64,000 nt of DNA from Bordetella ansorpii (GTDB lineage Bacteria > Pseudomonadota > Gammaproteobacteria > Burkholderiales > Burkholderiaceae_B). The notes under the pieces are model-generated. The model was given only the letters and a program-made list of their open reading frames with translations. It ran no database searches and was not told where the DNA came from. Location: contig NZ_FKBS01000008.1 in NCBI RefSeq assembly GCF_900078315.1, forward strand, positions 88,471-152,470. Direction: 5' to 3'. This document shows positions 8,127 to 15,712 of this stretch, piece after piece; position 1 is the stretch's first letter, and every line of letters starts with the position of its first letter. The translations under genes and the position numbers were made by a program.

Positions 8127-9059
8127 TCAGAACGCGACGTTGTCGCGGCCCTTGGTCTGGATCATGTCGCGCGCCTCCTGGGGCGATGCGACCTCCAGCG
8201 ACAGTTCCTCGAGGATGCGGCGTATCTTGGCGACCTGCTCGGCGTTGGACACGGCCAGCCTGCCCTTGCCCGCATACAGGCTGTCCTCCAGGCCCACGCG
8301 GACATTGCCGCCCAGCAGCGCGCTCATCGTGACGAAGGACATCTGGTGGCGGCCGGCGGCCAGCACCGACAGGTAATAGTCGTCGCCGAACAGGCGGTCG
8401 GCGATCAGGCGCATGTGCAGCAGGTTGTCGTGGTCGGCGCCGATGCCGCCCAGGATGCCGAAGATGCACTGCAGGAAGAATGGCGGTTTCACCAGCCCCC
8501 GGTCCACGAAATGCGCCAGGTTGTACAGGTGCCCGACGTCGTAGCACTCGAATTCGAAGCGCGTGCCCATGGCCGACAGTTCGCCGATGCCGCGCTCGAT
8601 CTGGGCAAAGGTGTTGGAAAGGATGAAGTCGCGCGTCATGTCCAGGTACGGCTTCTCCCAATCGTGGCGGAACTCGCGGATCCGCTCGCCGGCGCCCGAG
8701 ATATTGAAGTTCAGCGACCCCATGTTCATCGATGCGACCTCGGGTTGCGCCCATTTGGCGGGCGCCAGCCGTTGCTCCAGCGTCATGCCCAGGCCGCCGC
8801 CGGTCGTAATGTTGATGATGGCGTCCGTGCGCGCCTTGATGTCCGGCAGGAACGCCGCGAATCGTTCGGGACTCTGGTCGGGCTTGCCTGTCTCGGGATC
8901 GCGCGCGTGCAGATGCAGCATCGCCGCGCCGGCCTCGGCCGCCGCCACGGCCTGGTCCGCGATCTCGCGGGCCGTCACCGGCAGGTGCGCCGACATGCTC
9001 GGCGTGTGGATGGACCCGGTCACCGCGCAGGTGATGATCACCTTCGGGGATTTCTTCAT
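8127..9059 (-). CDS. beta-keto acid cleavage enzyme (BKACE, DUF849 family)
   Basis: BKACE enzymes condense a beta-keto acid with acetyl-CoA and split it into acetoacetate and a CoA ester, using zinc. The protein has 310 residues. Family marks are KVIITCAVTGSIHTPSMS at the N terminus, the zinc-binding HLHARDPETGKP, ITTGGGLGM, and GGNVRVGLEDSLYAGKG near the C terminus. AAGGAGAC lies before ATG 9059, which excludes a longer frame starting at 9140. It is the first gene of the seven-gene operon and is divergent from the FadR-type regulator. The beta-keto acid used is not readable from the sequence. Confidence 0.93.
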   Translation of the reverse strand: MKKSPKVIITCAVTGSIHTPSMSAHLPVTAREIADQAVAAAEAGAAMLHLHARDPETGKPDQSPERFAAFLPDIKARTDAIINITTGGGLGMTLEQRLAPAKWAQPEVASMNMGSLNFNISGAGERIREFRHDWEKPYLDMTRDFILSNTFAQIERGIGELSAMGTRFEFECYDVGHLYNLAHFVDRGLVKPPFFLQCIFGILGGIGADHDNLLHMRLIADRLFGDDYYLSVLAAGRHQMSFVTMSALLGGNVRVGLEDSLYAGKGRLAVSNAEQVAKIRRILEELSLEVASPQEARDMIQTKGRDNVAF

Positions 9060-9112
9060 GATCGTCTCCTTGCCCGGCCACTGCGTGGTGGAAAGGCTGT
9101 AATGTGCATCGA

Positions 9113-9138
9113 TGGTAATATCCGACCAGTCAATGGTC
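9113..9138. promoter_or_regulatory. candidate operator of the FadR-type regulator
   Basis: The 134-base divergent promoter holds a perfect dyad GACCA-N5-TGGTC (9124-9138). It overlaps a second one, TGGT-N8-ACCA (9113-9128). TGGT/ACCA half-sites are common for FCD-domain GntR regulators. Location between the regulator and the operon it would control supports a role in both directions. Confidence 0.6.
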
Positions 9139-9193
9139 AAACAATTAGGCCGTTATTTACGGCATGGAAAACCCTTAAACAGATGATCACGCC

Positions 9194-9937
9194 ATGAAGC
9201 CTCCGTCCGACCGCCCGCTGGCGCCGCAACTCGAAACCCTGCACATTCCGAAGTCCTGCGACGTCCTGGCCTCGCACTTGCGGCAGAAGATCCTGGACGG
9301 CAGTTTTCCGGACGGCACGATGCTGCCCGGCGAGCGCGACCTGGTCGAACAGACCGGCCTGAGCCGCGGGTCGGTGCGCGAGGCGCTGCGCATCCTCGAA
9401 GCGGAGGGCCTGGTCACGACGCGGCCGGGCCGCTACGGAGGCTCTCGGGCCACGCGGCCGACCGGCACCACCGTCTCGCGCCAGATCGCGCTGTTCGCCC
9501 GGGGGAGCCGCCTGCCGCTGGCCTCCATCATCGAAGCGCGCGAAGCCATCGAGCCGCCCATCGCGGAACTGGCGGCGCGGCACCGCACCGACGCGGATCT
9601 CGCCACGCTTCGCCAGATCGACGAGAGACTGCAGGACGCGTTCTCCGACGTCCCCACGTATCTGGCCGAGAACGTCAATTGGCATTGCGCGCTGGCGGCG
9701 GCCAGCCGCAACCCCTTGCTGGAGGCCTTCATGCGCTCCATCGCCAACCTCATCCACGAAGCCTCGGCCATCAAGGATTTCGCCAACGACGAGGTGCGCA
9801 GCCTGGTGCTCAAGGCGCACGACCGCATCCTGGATGCCGTCGAGAAACAGGACGCGGACGCCGCAAGGCGGCGGATGGCGCGCCATGTGCAGGCCTATTC
9901 GGTTCATCTGCGCACGCTCCTCGATCGTCCGGAATGA
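9194..9937 (+). CDS. FadR-subfamily GntR transcriptional regulator (FCD domain)
   Basis: A 247-residue regulator. The winged helix-turn-helix spans about residues 20-85 (LRQKILDGSFPDGTMLPGER, then LSRGSVREALRILEAEGLV). The all-helical FCD ligand domain covers about 100-235. In it, WH near 163, AHDRI near 212 and RHVQ near 230 would supply the metal-binding histidines. It is divergent from BKACE and sits between the large operon (9059-2322) and the acyl-CoA dehydrogenase/MaoC pair, so it may control both. Its effector is probably the imported acid or a CoA-derived product; this is inference. Confidence 0.92.
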   Translation: MKPPSDRPLAPQLETLHIPKSCDVLASHLRQKILDGSFPDGTMLPGERDLVEQTGLSRGSVREALRILEAEGLVTTRPGRYGGSRATRPTGTTVSRQIALFARGSRLPLASIIEAREAIEPPIAELAARHRTDADLATLRQIDERLQDAFSDVPTYLAENVNWHCALAAASRNPLLEAFMRSIANLIHEASAIKDFANDEVRSLVLKAHDRILDAVEKQDADAARRRMARHVQAYSVHLRTLLDRPE

Positions 9938-10000
9938 CACTTCGGCATCCGGCGCGGGCGCGTGGCTTCCGCGCCCTCGGGCGTTGCCGGCGCTACCGGG

Positions 10001-11167
10001 CTAGTACGACTTCGGCAACCCCAGCACCCGCTCGGCGATGTAGCTGAGGATGAGCTGGATGGACACGGGCGCGATACGGGGCAGCATCGACTCGCGGAAA
10101 TAGCGCTCGACGTGGTACTCCTTGGCGTAGCCCATGCCGCCATGCGTGAGGACCGCCGTCTCGCATGCCCTGAATCCCGCTTCGGCGCAGAAGAACTTGG
10201 CCGCGTTCGCTTCCGCGCCGCAAGGCAGGCCCTGGTCGTACAGCCAGGCCGCGCGCCGGTACAGCAACTCGGACGCCTCCAGTTCCACCCAGCGTTCGGC
10301 CAGAGGATGCTGGATGCCCTGGTTCTGGCCGATCGGACGGTCGAACACGACCCGCTCGGCGGCATATCCGGAAGCCCGCCGCAACGCGGCACGGCCCAGG
10401 CCCGTGGCCTCGGCCGCCAGCAGCACGCGTTCGGGATTCAATCCGTGCAGGATGTACGAGAACCCCTTGCCCTCCTCCCCGATCCGGTCCTCGACGGGCA
10501 CTTCGAGGCCGTCGATGAACAGCTCATTCGAATCGACGGCTTTGCGTCCCAGCTTCTCGATCTCGCGCACGCTGATCCGGGTGCGATCCAGGTCGGTGTA
10601 GAACAGGCTCAGGCCGTGGGAGGGTTCGGTCACCTGGTCCAGCGGCGTGGTGCGCGCCAGCAGCAGGATCTTGCTGGCAACCTGTGCGGTGGAGATCCAG
10701 ATCTTCTGGCCATGCACGACGTACCGGTCGCCATGCCGCACGGCCAGCGTGCGCAGCTTCAGCGTATTCAGGCCGGTGTTCGGCTCCGTCACGCCGAAGC
10801 ACGCCTTCTGCTCGCCGTTGATGATGGGAGGCAGCCACCGGGCGCGCTGCGCATCGGTGCCATGCACCACCACCGGATGCAGGCCGAAGACGTTCATGTG
10901 GATGGCGGAGGCGCCCGACAGGCCGGCGCCAGACGCGGAGACTGCCTCCATCATCAAGGCCGCCTCGAGGATGCCCAGACCCGCGCCGCCATACTCGGTG
11001 GGCATCGCGATGCCCAGCCAGCCCGCGCCGGCCATGGCGCCGTAGAACTCGTCGGGAAAGCCGCCCTCGTGGTCCTTGCGGGCCCAGTAGTCATCATCGA
11101 AGTCCGCGGCGATGTCCTGCACGGCACGCCGGATGGCGTCCTGTTCTTCCGTCAAAGCGAAATCCAT
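10001..11167 (-). CDS. acyl-CoA dehydrogenase family protein
   Basis: An FAD enzyme of 388 residues that would desaturate an acyl-CoA and pass electrons to ETF. Motifs in order: MPTEYGGAG (55-63), FGVTEPNTGLNT (124-135), KIWISTAQ (155-162), DRPIGQNQGIQHPLA (276-290) and the C-terminal THGGMGYAKEYHVER (341-355). At the place where medium-chain enzymes keep the catalytic glutamate there is RIAPVSIQ (364-371), with no acid. Glu246 in NPERVLLA matches the alternative glutamate of isovaleryl- and long-chain enzymes. It lies 18 bases downstream of the MaoC gene, in one transcript. The etfBA genes at 29-31 kb could accept its electrons. Confidence 0.93.
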   Translation of the reverse strand: MDFALTEEQDAIRRAVQDIAADFDDDYWARKDHEGGFPDEFYGAMAGAGWLGIAMPTEYGGAGLGILEAALMMEAVSASGAGLSGASAIHMNVFGLHPVVVHGTDAQRARWLPPIINGEQKACFGVTEPNTGLNTLKLRTLAVRHGDRYVVHGQKIWISTAQVASKILLLARTTPLDQVTEPSHGLSLFYTDLDRTRISVREIEKLGRKAVDSNELFIDGLEVPVEDRIGEEGKGFSYILHGLNPERVLLAAEATGLGRAALRRASGYAAERVVFDRPIGQNQGIQHPLAERWVELEASELLYRRAAWLYDQGLPCGAEANAAKFFCAEAGFRACETAVLTHGGMGYAKEYHVERYFRESMLPRIAPVSIQLILSYIAERVLGLPKSY

Positions 11168-11185
11168 GATCTGTCCTCGCGCGGC

Positions 11186-11647
11186 TCAGGCCGTGGTTTC
11201 GGGCTGTCGCAACATCAGCGCGACGCGCCGGCAGGACGCCACCAGCAGGTCGCGCTGGTTGTAGGCGCGATGGGCGAACACCACGATGCCATTGGCCGGC
11301 CGTGACTTGCTGTCGCGCAGCTCCAGGACCTCGGTTTCCACGTGCAGGGTATCTCCGGGAAACACCGGCTGCGGAAACCGGACCTCATCCCAGCCCAGGT
11401 TGCCCACCGTGGTGCCCAAGGTGGTGTCCGATACGGAGATGCCCACCATCAGGCCCAGGGTGAACGCACTATTGAGAATGGGCTTGCCGAATTCGGTGCC
11501 GCGGGCGTACTCGGCGTCCAGATGAATGGCGGCGGGGTTGTGCGTCATCGCACTGAACAGCACGTTGTCCGCCTCGGTGACGGTGCGGCGCACATCGTGG
11601 CGGAACTGTTGTCCCACCCGGAACTGCTCGTAATAGAGGCCGGCCAT
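11186..11647 (-). CDS. MaoC-family dehydratase
   Basis: A hot-dog-fold hydratase of 153 residues, of the kind that hydrates enoyl-CoA or mesaconyl-CoA. The signature run VTEADNVLFSAMTHNPAAIHLD contains the catalytic Asp/His pair (N-P-A-A-x-H-x-D type). FGKPILNSAFTLGLMVG and FPGDTLHVETEV follow. AGGAGAC lies just before the start at 11647; a longer frame from 11698 lacks a ribosome site. The acyl-CoA dehydrogenase follows after 18 bases. The start lies back to back with the reductase gene at 11759, sharing a palindromic promoter. Confidence 0.9.
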   Translation of the reverse strand: MAGLYYEQFRVGQQFRHDVRRTVTEADNVLFSAMTHNPAAIHLDAEYARGTEFGKPILNSAFTLGLMVGISVSDTTLGTTVGNLGWDEVRFPQPVFPGDTLHVETEVLELRDSKSRPANGIVVFAHRAYNQRDLLVASCRRVALMLRQPETTA

Positions 11648-11715
11648 GCATGTCTCCTGATGCACCCGGGAAGGCGCCGGATGCTTTATATTGGTCAAAA
11701 GTACTCTACCATAAT

Positions 11716-11729
11716 GTATGCATGCATAC
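11716..11729. promoter_or_regulatory. 14-bp perfect palindrome, probable MarR-type operator
   Basis: GTATGCATGCATAC is fully self-complementary. It lies in an AT-rich 111-base promoter between maoC (minus strand) and the reductase-marR pair (plus strand). The MarR regulator encoded at 12803 is the obvious candidate to bind it. The palindrome is 30 bases before ATG 11759, close enough to block transcription. Confidence 0.65.
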
Positions 11730-11758
11730 TATATAAGTGACAACCCGAGGAGACACCC

Positions 11759-12775
11759 ATGCCTGCCCGATCCAACCGCCAGATCGTCCTCTCATCCCGA
11801 CCGCTGGGCATCCCGCGCGCCGAACACTTCTCCCTCCGTACCGCGCCCCTGCCCGCGCTGGAACCGGGCCGGTTCCTGGTCCGGAACCGGTTCCTGTCGG
11901 TCGATCCCGCGATGCGAGGCTGGGTCAACGCCGCCGCCAATTACGCGAATCCTGTGGAGCTGGGCGAAGTCATGCGCGCCTTCGCCGCCGGCACGGTCGT
12001 CGAATCCCGCCATCCCGACTATCCCGTCGGCACGGACGTCATGGGCATGCTCGGCTGGCAGGAATTCGCCGTCAGCGATGGCAGCGAGATCCGACGACGG
12101 GTCAAAGAATCCGACCTGCCCCTTTCGCTGTCCCTGGGCGTGCTGGGATTGAACGGCGTGACGGCCTACTTTGCGCTTCGAGAGCTGGGAGAGCCCCGGC
12201 GTGGCGACACCGTCGTGGTGTCGACGGCCGCCGGCGCGGTGGGCTCCATCGCCGGGCAATTGGCCCGCAAGCAAGGCTGCCGTGTCGTGGGCATCGCCGG
12301 CGGCGAACAGAAGTGCGCCATCTGCGTGTCCGAGTTCGGCTACGATGCTGCGGTCGACTACCGCGCCGCGGACCTGCCCGCTGCCTTGCGGCAGGCCTGC
12401 CCCGACGGCATCGACGTGTATTTCGACAATACCGCCGGCCGCATCAGCGATGCCGTGTTGCCCCAGATCAACCGGCACGCCCGCATCGTCGTCTGCGGCA
12501 CCGCCTCCGTCGCCAGTTGGGATCCCTGGCCCGAAGGGCCGCGGGTGGAACGCCATCTGCTGAACAAGGCGGCGCGCATGGCCGGCTTTCTGGTCTGGGA
12601 CTACGAACATCGCTACGAGGAAGCCGTCAGCCATCTCGCCGCCCTGGTGCGCAGCGGCGGACTGCGCTATCGCGAAGAAATCGTCGAGGGACTCGACGCC
12701 GCGCCCGGTTCCATCGCCGACCTGTACGAAGGCCGCAACCTGGGCAAGCGATTGATCCGCCTCGCCCCCCTCTGA
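11759..12775 (+). CDS. zinc-free NADP-dependent MDR oxidoreductase (CurA/PTGR-like)
   Basis: Medium-chain reductases of this branch reduce alpha,beta-unsaturated carbonyl compounds with NADPH. The 338-residue protein begins with NRQIVLSSRPLGIPRAEHF and LSVDPAMRGW, both typical of the CurA/prostaglandin-reductase group. The nucleotide-binding fold begins at STAAGAVGSIAGQLA, with CRVVGIAGG after it. The structural and catalytic zinc cysteines of alcohol dehydrogenases are absent. GAGGAGACACCC precedes the ATG. A MarR regulator follows after 27 bases, so the pair looks like an inducible detoxification or catabolic unit. Confidence 0.92.
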   Translation: MPARSNRQIVLSSRPLGIPRAEHFSLRTAPLPALEPGRFLVRNRFLSVDPAMRGWVNAAANYANPVELGEVMRAFAAGTVVESRHPDYPVGTDVMGMLGWQEFAVSDGSEIRRRVKESDLPLSLSLGVLGLNGVTAYFALRELGEPRRGDTVVVSTAAGAVGSIAGQLARKQGCRVVGIAGGEQKCAICVSEFGYDAAVDYRAADLPAALRQACPDGIDVYFDNTAGRISDAVLPQINRHARIVVCGTASVASWDPWPEGPRVERHLLNKAARMAGFLVWDYEHRYEEAVSHLAALVRSGGLRYREEIVEGLDAAPGSIADLYEGRNLGKRLIRLAPL

Positions 12776-12802
12776 CCCGCACGGCGCCATTACCCGAATC
12801 TT

Positions 12803-13309
12803 ATGCCCAGCAAGAAACCGCCCGCCCCGTCCAACACCTCGCAGGAAGACGATGCCAAGCAGCCCCAGCTCAATTGGGACCAGCGGCTGGGCTTCCTGAT
12901 GCACGATGTCTCGCGCTTGCGCCGCAAGGTGTTCGACGAGGTCATGAAACCCGAAGGCGTCACGCGCTCGCAGTGGTGGGTAATGGCGTATCTATCGCGC
13001 CATGACGGCATGTCGCAGAGCGACCTGGCGGAGATGCTGGGGATCGGGCGCGCCGCGCTGGGCGGACTGATCGACCGGCTGGAAAGCCAGGACCTGGTGC
13101 GGCGCGGCGCCGATGGCGAGGACCGCCGCGCCAAGCTGGTCTTCCTGACGCCCGCGGGCAGCGGCATGATCGACCGCATGCGCGCCCGCAGCGATCAGAT
13201 GAGCGAGATCATCCTGCAGGGGCTCAGCGTGGCGCAACGGCACGAGTTGGCCGACATGCTCGGGCTGGTGAAGAAAAACCTGCTGGCATTCGACGGCTTG
13301 CCTGACTGA
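12803..13309 (+). CDS. MarR-family transcriptional regulator
   Basis: A 168-residue winged-helix repressor. A charged N-terminal tail of about 22 residues precedes the helical core. The recognition segment is MSQSDLAEMLGIGRAALGGL and the wing has EDRRAKLVFLTPAG, a classic MarR signature (D-R-R-x). It lies in tandem with the reductase gene. The best operator candidate is the palindrome at 11716-11729. I see no good Shine-Dalgarno before ATG 12803, so translation may be coupled to the upstream gene. Confidence 0.92.
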   Translation: MPSKKPPAPSNTSQEDDAKQPQLNWDQRLGFLMHDVSRLRRKVFDEVMKPEGVTRSQWWVMAYLSRHDGMSQSDLAEMLGIGRAALGGLIDRLESQDLVRRGADGEDRRAKLVFLTPAGSGMIDRMRARSDQMSEIILQGLSVAQRHELADMLGLVKKNLLAFDGLPD

Positions 13310-13440
13310 GTGGCGCTCACCATTCATCGCGCCTTTTCCTACACCGCCTGCGCGGAGGCCCGTCTGCGCCCCGTGCACCGGAAACCCAGGCCGGCCTGCC
13401 GTAGAATTTCCGCCGAGCCAAGTCAACCGCCCGCCCCGCC

Positions 13441-14337
13441 GTGATCACCATCAAGCAGGTAGAAGCCTTCTACTGGACCGTCAAGCTCGGCACGTTCACC
13501 GCGGCCGCCGAGCGCCTGCACACCACGCAATCGGCCATCACCAAGCGCGTGCAGGACATCGAGAACATCTTCGGCGTGGCCCTGTTCGACCGTGTCGGCC
13601 ATCGCCTGGTGCTGACCGACCGCGCCAAAAGCATCTGCGACTTCGCCAAGAACATGCTGCAGCAGCGCGATGCGATGCTGGTACAGTTGGCGGGCAATCC
13701 GGCCATGACGGGCACCGTGCGTATCGGCATCACCGAGATGACGGCAATGACCTGGATCTCCACGCTGATCCGGCAGACGCGGGCCCGCTACCCCTCGCTG
13801 CAGCTGCAACCCCGGCTCGATCTCAGCGGCAAGCTGCAACGCCTGCTGCTGGCCGGGGAGCTCGACCTGGCCTTCCTGCCCGAGATGTACCTTCATCCCG
13901 ACCTGGACGCCCTGCCGCTGGCACCGGTGGAATTCGGCTGGATGGGCAGCCCCAACACCTTCGACCAGAGCCATCGCTTCAGCGTCGAGGAAATCGGCCG
14001 GATGGCCATCCTGGGCCAGTCCAGCGATTCGGTCATCAGCGCGATCAGCGACAACTGGCTCCAGCAGCGGGGCCAGCCGTATTCGAATGTGCTGGCCATC
14101 GACAACCTGGTTGCCATCGCGGGCCTGGCGGTCGCGGGGCTGGGCGTGGTGTGCCTGCCCATGGACTATTTCGCAGAACATCTGCGGGATGGACGGCTGG
14201 CCGTCTTGCGCACTGAAGTGCCGCCACCCAGCGCGCGGTACTTCGCCCTCTTCCGCAGGGAACCCGGCTCCGTCCTCGCCAAGACGCTGGCGGCGCTGGC
14301 GCAAGAGTGCTGCGACTTCACGGTCGAATCGCGCTAG
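13441..14337 (+). CDS. LysR-family transcriptional regulator
   Basis: A 298-residue LysR regulator beginning at GTG 13441 with the usual N terminus (ITIKQVEAFYWTVKLGTF). The helix-turn-helix covers about residues 18-45 (AAERLHTTQSAITKRV). The C-terminal effector domain begins near residue 90 (GTVRIGITEM). No clear ribosome site precedes the GTG; a TAGAAT element at 13402-13407 could be a -10 box giving a short leader. It lies in the same direction as, and just upstream of, the split decarboxylase genes, so it probably controls them. Confidence 0.92.
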   Translation: MITIKQVEAFYWTVKLGTFTAAAERLHTTQSAITKRVQDIENIFGVALFDRVGHRLVLTDRAKSICDFAKNMLQQRDAMLVQLAGNPAMTGTVRIGITEMTAMTWISTLIRQTRARYPSLQLQPRLDLSGKLQRLLLAGELDLAFLPEMYLHPDLDALPLAPVEFGWMGSPNTFDQSHRFSVEEIGRMAILGQSSDSVISAISDNWLQQRGQPYSNVLAIDNLVAIAGLAVAGLGVVCLPMDYFAEHLRDGRLAVLRTEVPPPSARYFALFRREPGSVLAKTLAALAQECCDFTVESR

Positions 14338-14382
14338 CCCCGCTTTCCAAGAGCATTCTTTAAAGGACTGCCCAACAGGATA

Positions 14383-14399
14383 TTTATTCCCTTTATTCC
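14383..14399 (+). repeat. tandem direct repeat in the decarboxylase promoter
   Basis: TTTATTCC occurs at 14383-14390 and again at 14392-14399 with a nine-base period, about 85-100 bases before ATG 14483 in a 145-base AT-richer gap. It may be part of an activator site for the upstream LysR protein. Functional meaning is not established. Confidence 0.4.
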
Positions 14400-14482
14400 G
14401 ACGCCGCGATCTCCCATGATGACTGCGGGACGCGCCGCCCACGCAGGCGCGCCGCGCAACCATCACTAATCATGAGAGCGGA

Positions 14483-15001
14483 ATGTCAAATCCTGATTGG
14501 CCCCGGCAGATCTACGAAGAATTCAAGTCACTCGGCGTGCGCCAGGTCTCCTATGTGCCCGACGCGGGCCACAGCGCGCTGATCCGCCTGTGCGAAAACG
14601 ATGCCGAGATCCATTCGGTATCGCTGACCACCGAGGAAGAAGGCGTGGCCCTGTCGGGCGGCGCCTGGCTGGGCGGTGACCGCGCCGTGCTGTTGCTGCA
14701 ATCCAGCGGCGTGGGCAACTGCATCAACATGCTGTCGCTGCAGCACGAAGCCCGCATGCCGCTGTTCATGATCGTGACCATGCGCGGCGAATGGGGCGAA
14801 TTCAATCCCTGGCAGGTGGCCATGGGCAAGTCCACGCAGGCCGTGCTGGAAGCCTCGGGCGTCTACGTGTATCGCGCCGACGCGCCAGAGGAAGTGGCGG
14901 TCAGCGTCGCGGCGGGCGCGCGCTTTGCCTACCAGACCGGCCGCAGCGTGGCAGTGCTGATCGGCCAGCGCGTCATCGGCACCAAGGACTTCAACAAGTG
15001 A
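14483..15001 (+). CDS. thiamine-diphosphate decarboxylase, alpha (PYR-domain) subunit
   Basis: A 172-residue protein matching only the pyrimidine-binding half of a ThDP enzyme, like the alpha subunit of sulfopyruvate or phosphonopyruvate decarboxylase. The key glutamate for cofactor activation is expected in TTEEEGVALSGGAWLGG (about residues 49-65). LLLQSSGVGNCINML and MIVTMRGEWGEFNPWQ are typical of the family. The complementary half is encoded ten bases downstream, so the two should form an alpha-beta enzyme. The substrate is probably a 2-oxo acid. Confidence 0.88.
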   Translation: MSNPDWPRQIYEEFKSLGVRQVSYVPDAGHSALIRLCENDAEIHSVSLTTEEEGVALSGGAWLGGDRAVLLLQSSGVGNCINMLSLQHEARMPLFMIVTMRGEWGEFNPWQVAMGKSTQAVLEASGVYVYRADAPEEVAVSVAAGARFAYQTGRSVAVLIGQRVIGTKDFNK

Positions 15002-15011
15002 GGCACGGCAA

Positions 15012-15605
15012 ATGACAGAGCACATTGTGTTGGACCGCCGCGCGGCCGTGGCCCGCATCCTGCGGGACCGTGGCGACGCGCTGGCCATCGCCAGCCTGGG
15101 CAACCCGACCTTCGACCTGGCGGCCGCGGGCGATTGCGACCAGAACTTCTACCTGTGGGGCGCGATGGGCGGCGCCGTCATGGTAGGCCTGGGCCTGGCG
15201 CAGGCGCAGCCTGAAAAACGCGTCATCGTCTTCGTGGGCGATGGCGAGATGATGATGGGCCTGGGTTCGCTGGCCACCGCCGCGGTGCATGCCGCGCCGA
15301 ACCTCAGCGTCGTGGTGATCGACAACGAGCACTATGCCGAGACCGGCATGCAGCCGGCGCACGCCGGACGCGGCGTGGACATCGGCGGCGTGGCGCGCGC
15401 GTGCGGCTTCCAGAAAACGCTGCTGGTGCGCACCGATGCCGAACTGGAGGCCGCCGCCGGCTCGGTCCTGAACGGACAAGGTCCGCTGCTGGCCACGATC
15501 AAGGTGAATACCGAGCCTCAGCCCACCGCCCTGCCGCCGCGCGACGGCCCGTATCTGCGCAGCCGCTTCCGCACCGCGCTGCTGGGGGAGGACGCTCACC
15601 GATAA
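15012..15605 (+). CDS. thiamine-diphosphate decarboxylase, beta (PP-domain) subunit
   Basis: A 197-residue partner carrying the diphosphate-binding half. The ThDP/magnesium motif is complete: GDG at about 76-78, 25 residues of spacer and IDN near 104. The N-terminal part (ASLGNPTFDLAAAGD) resembles sulfopyruvate decarboxylase beta. The next gene encodes a Bug binding protein, which suggests that an imported oxo-acid precursor is the substrate. Sulfopyruvate or phosphonopyruvate activity is possible, but no sulfolactate or phosphonate genes are nearby to confirm either. Confidence 0.88.
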   Translation: MTEHIVLDRRAAVARILRDRGDALAIASLGNPTFDLAAAGDCDQNFYLWGAMGGAVMVGLGLAQAQPEKRVIVFVGDGEMMMGLGSLATAAVHAAPNLSVVVIDNEHYAETGMQPAHAGRGVDIGGVARACGFQKTLLVRTDAELEAAAGSVLNGQGPLLATIKVNTEPQPTALPPRDGPYLRSRFRTALLGEDAHR

Positions 15606-15712
15606 CACGCACGGAAGGATGGCGCGCGTCCGCCATCCCGCAATCCCTACCCATACGAGCTTCGGCAAGAAGCCGTCCGCCGCCCACGGGCAGCGGAACC
15701 GAGGAGACAGAC

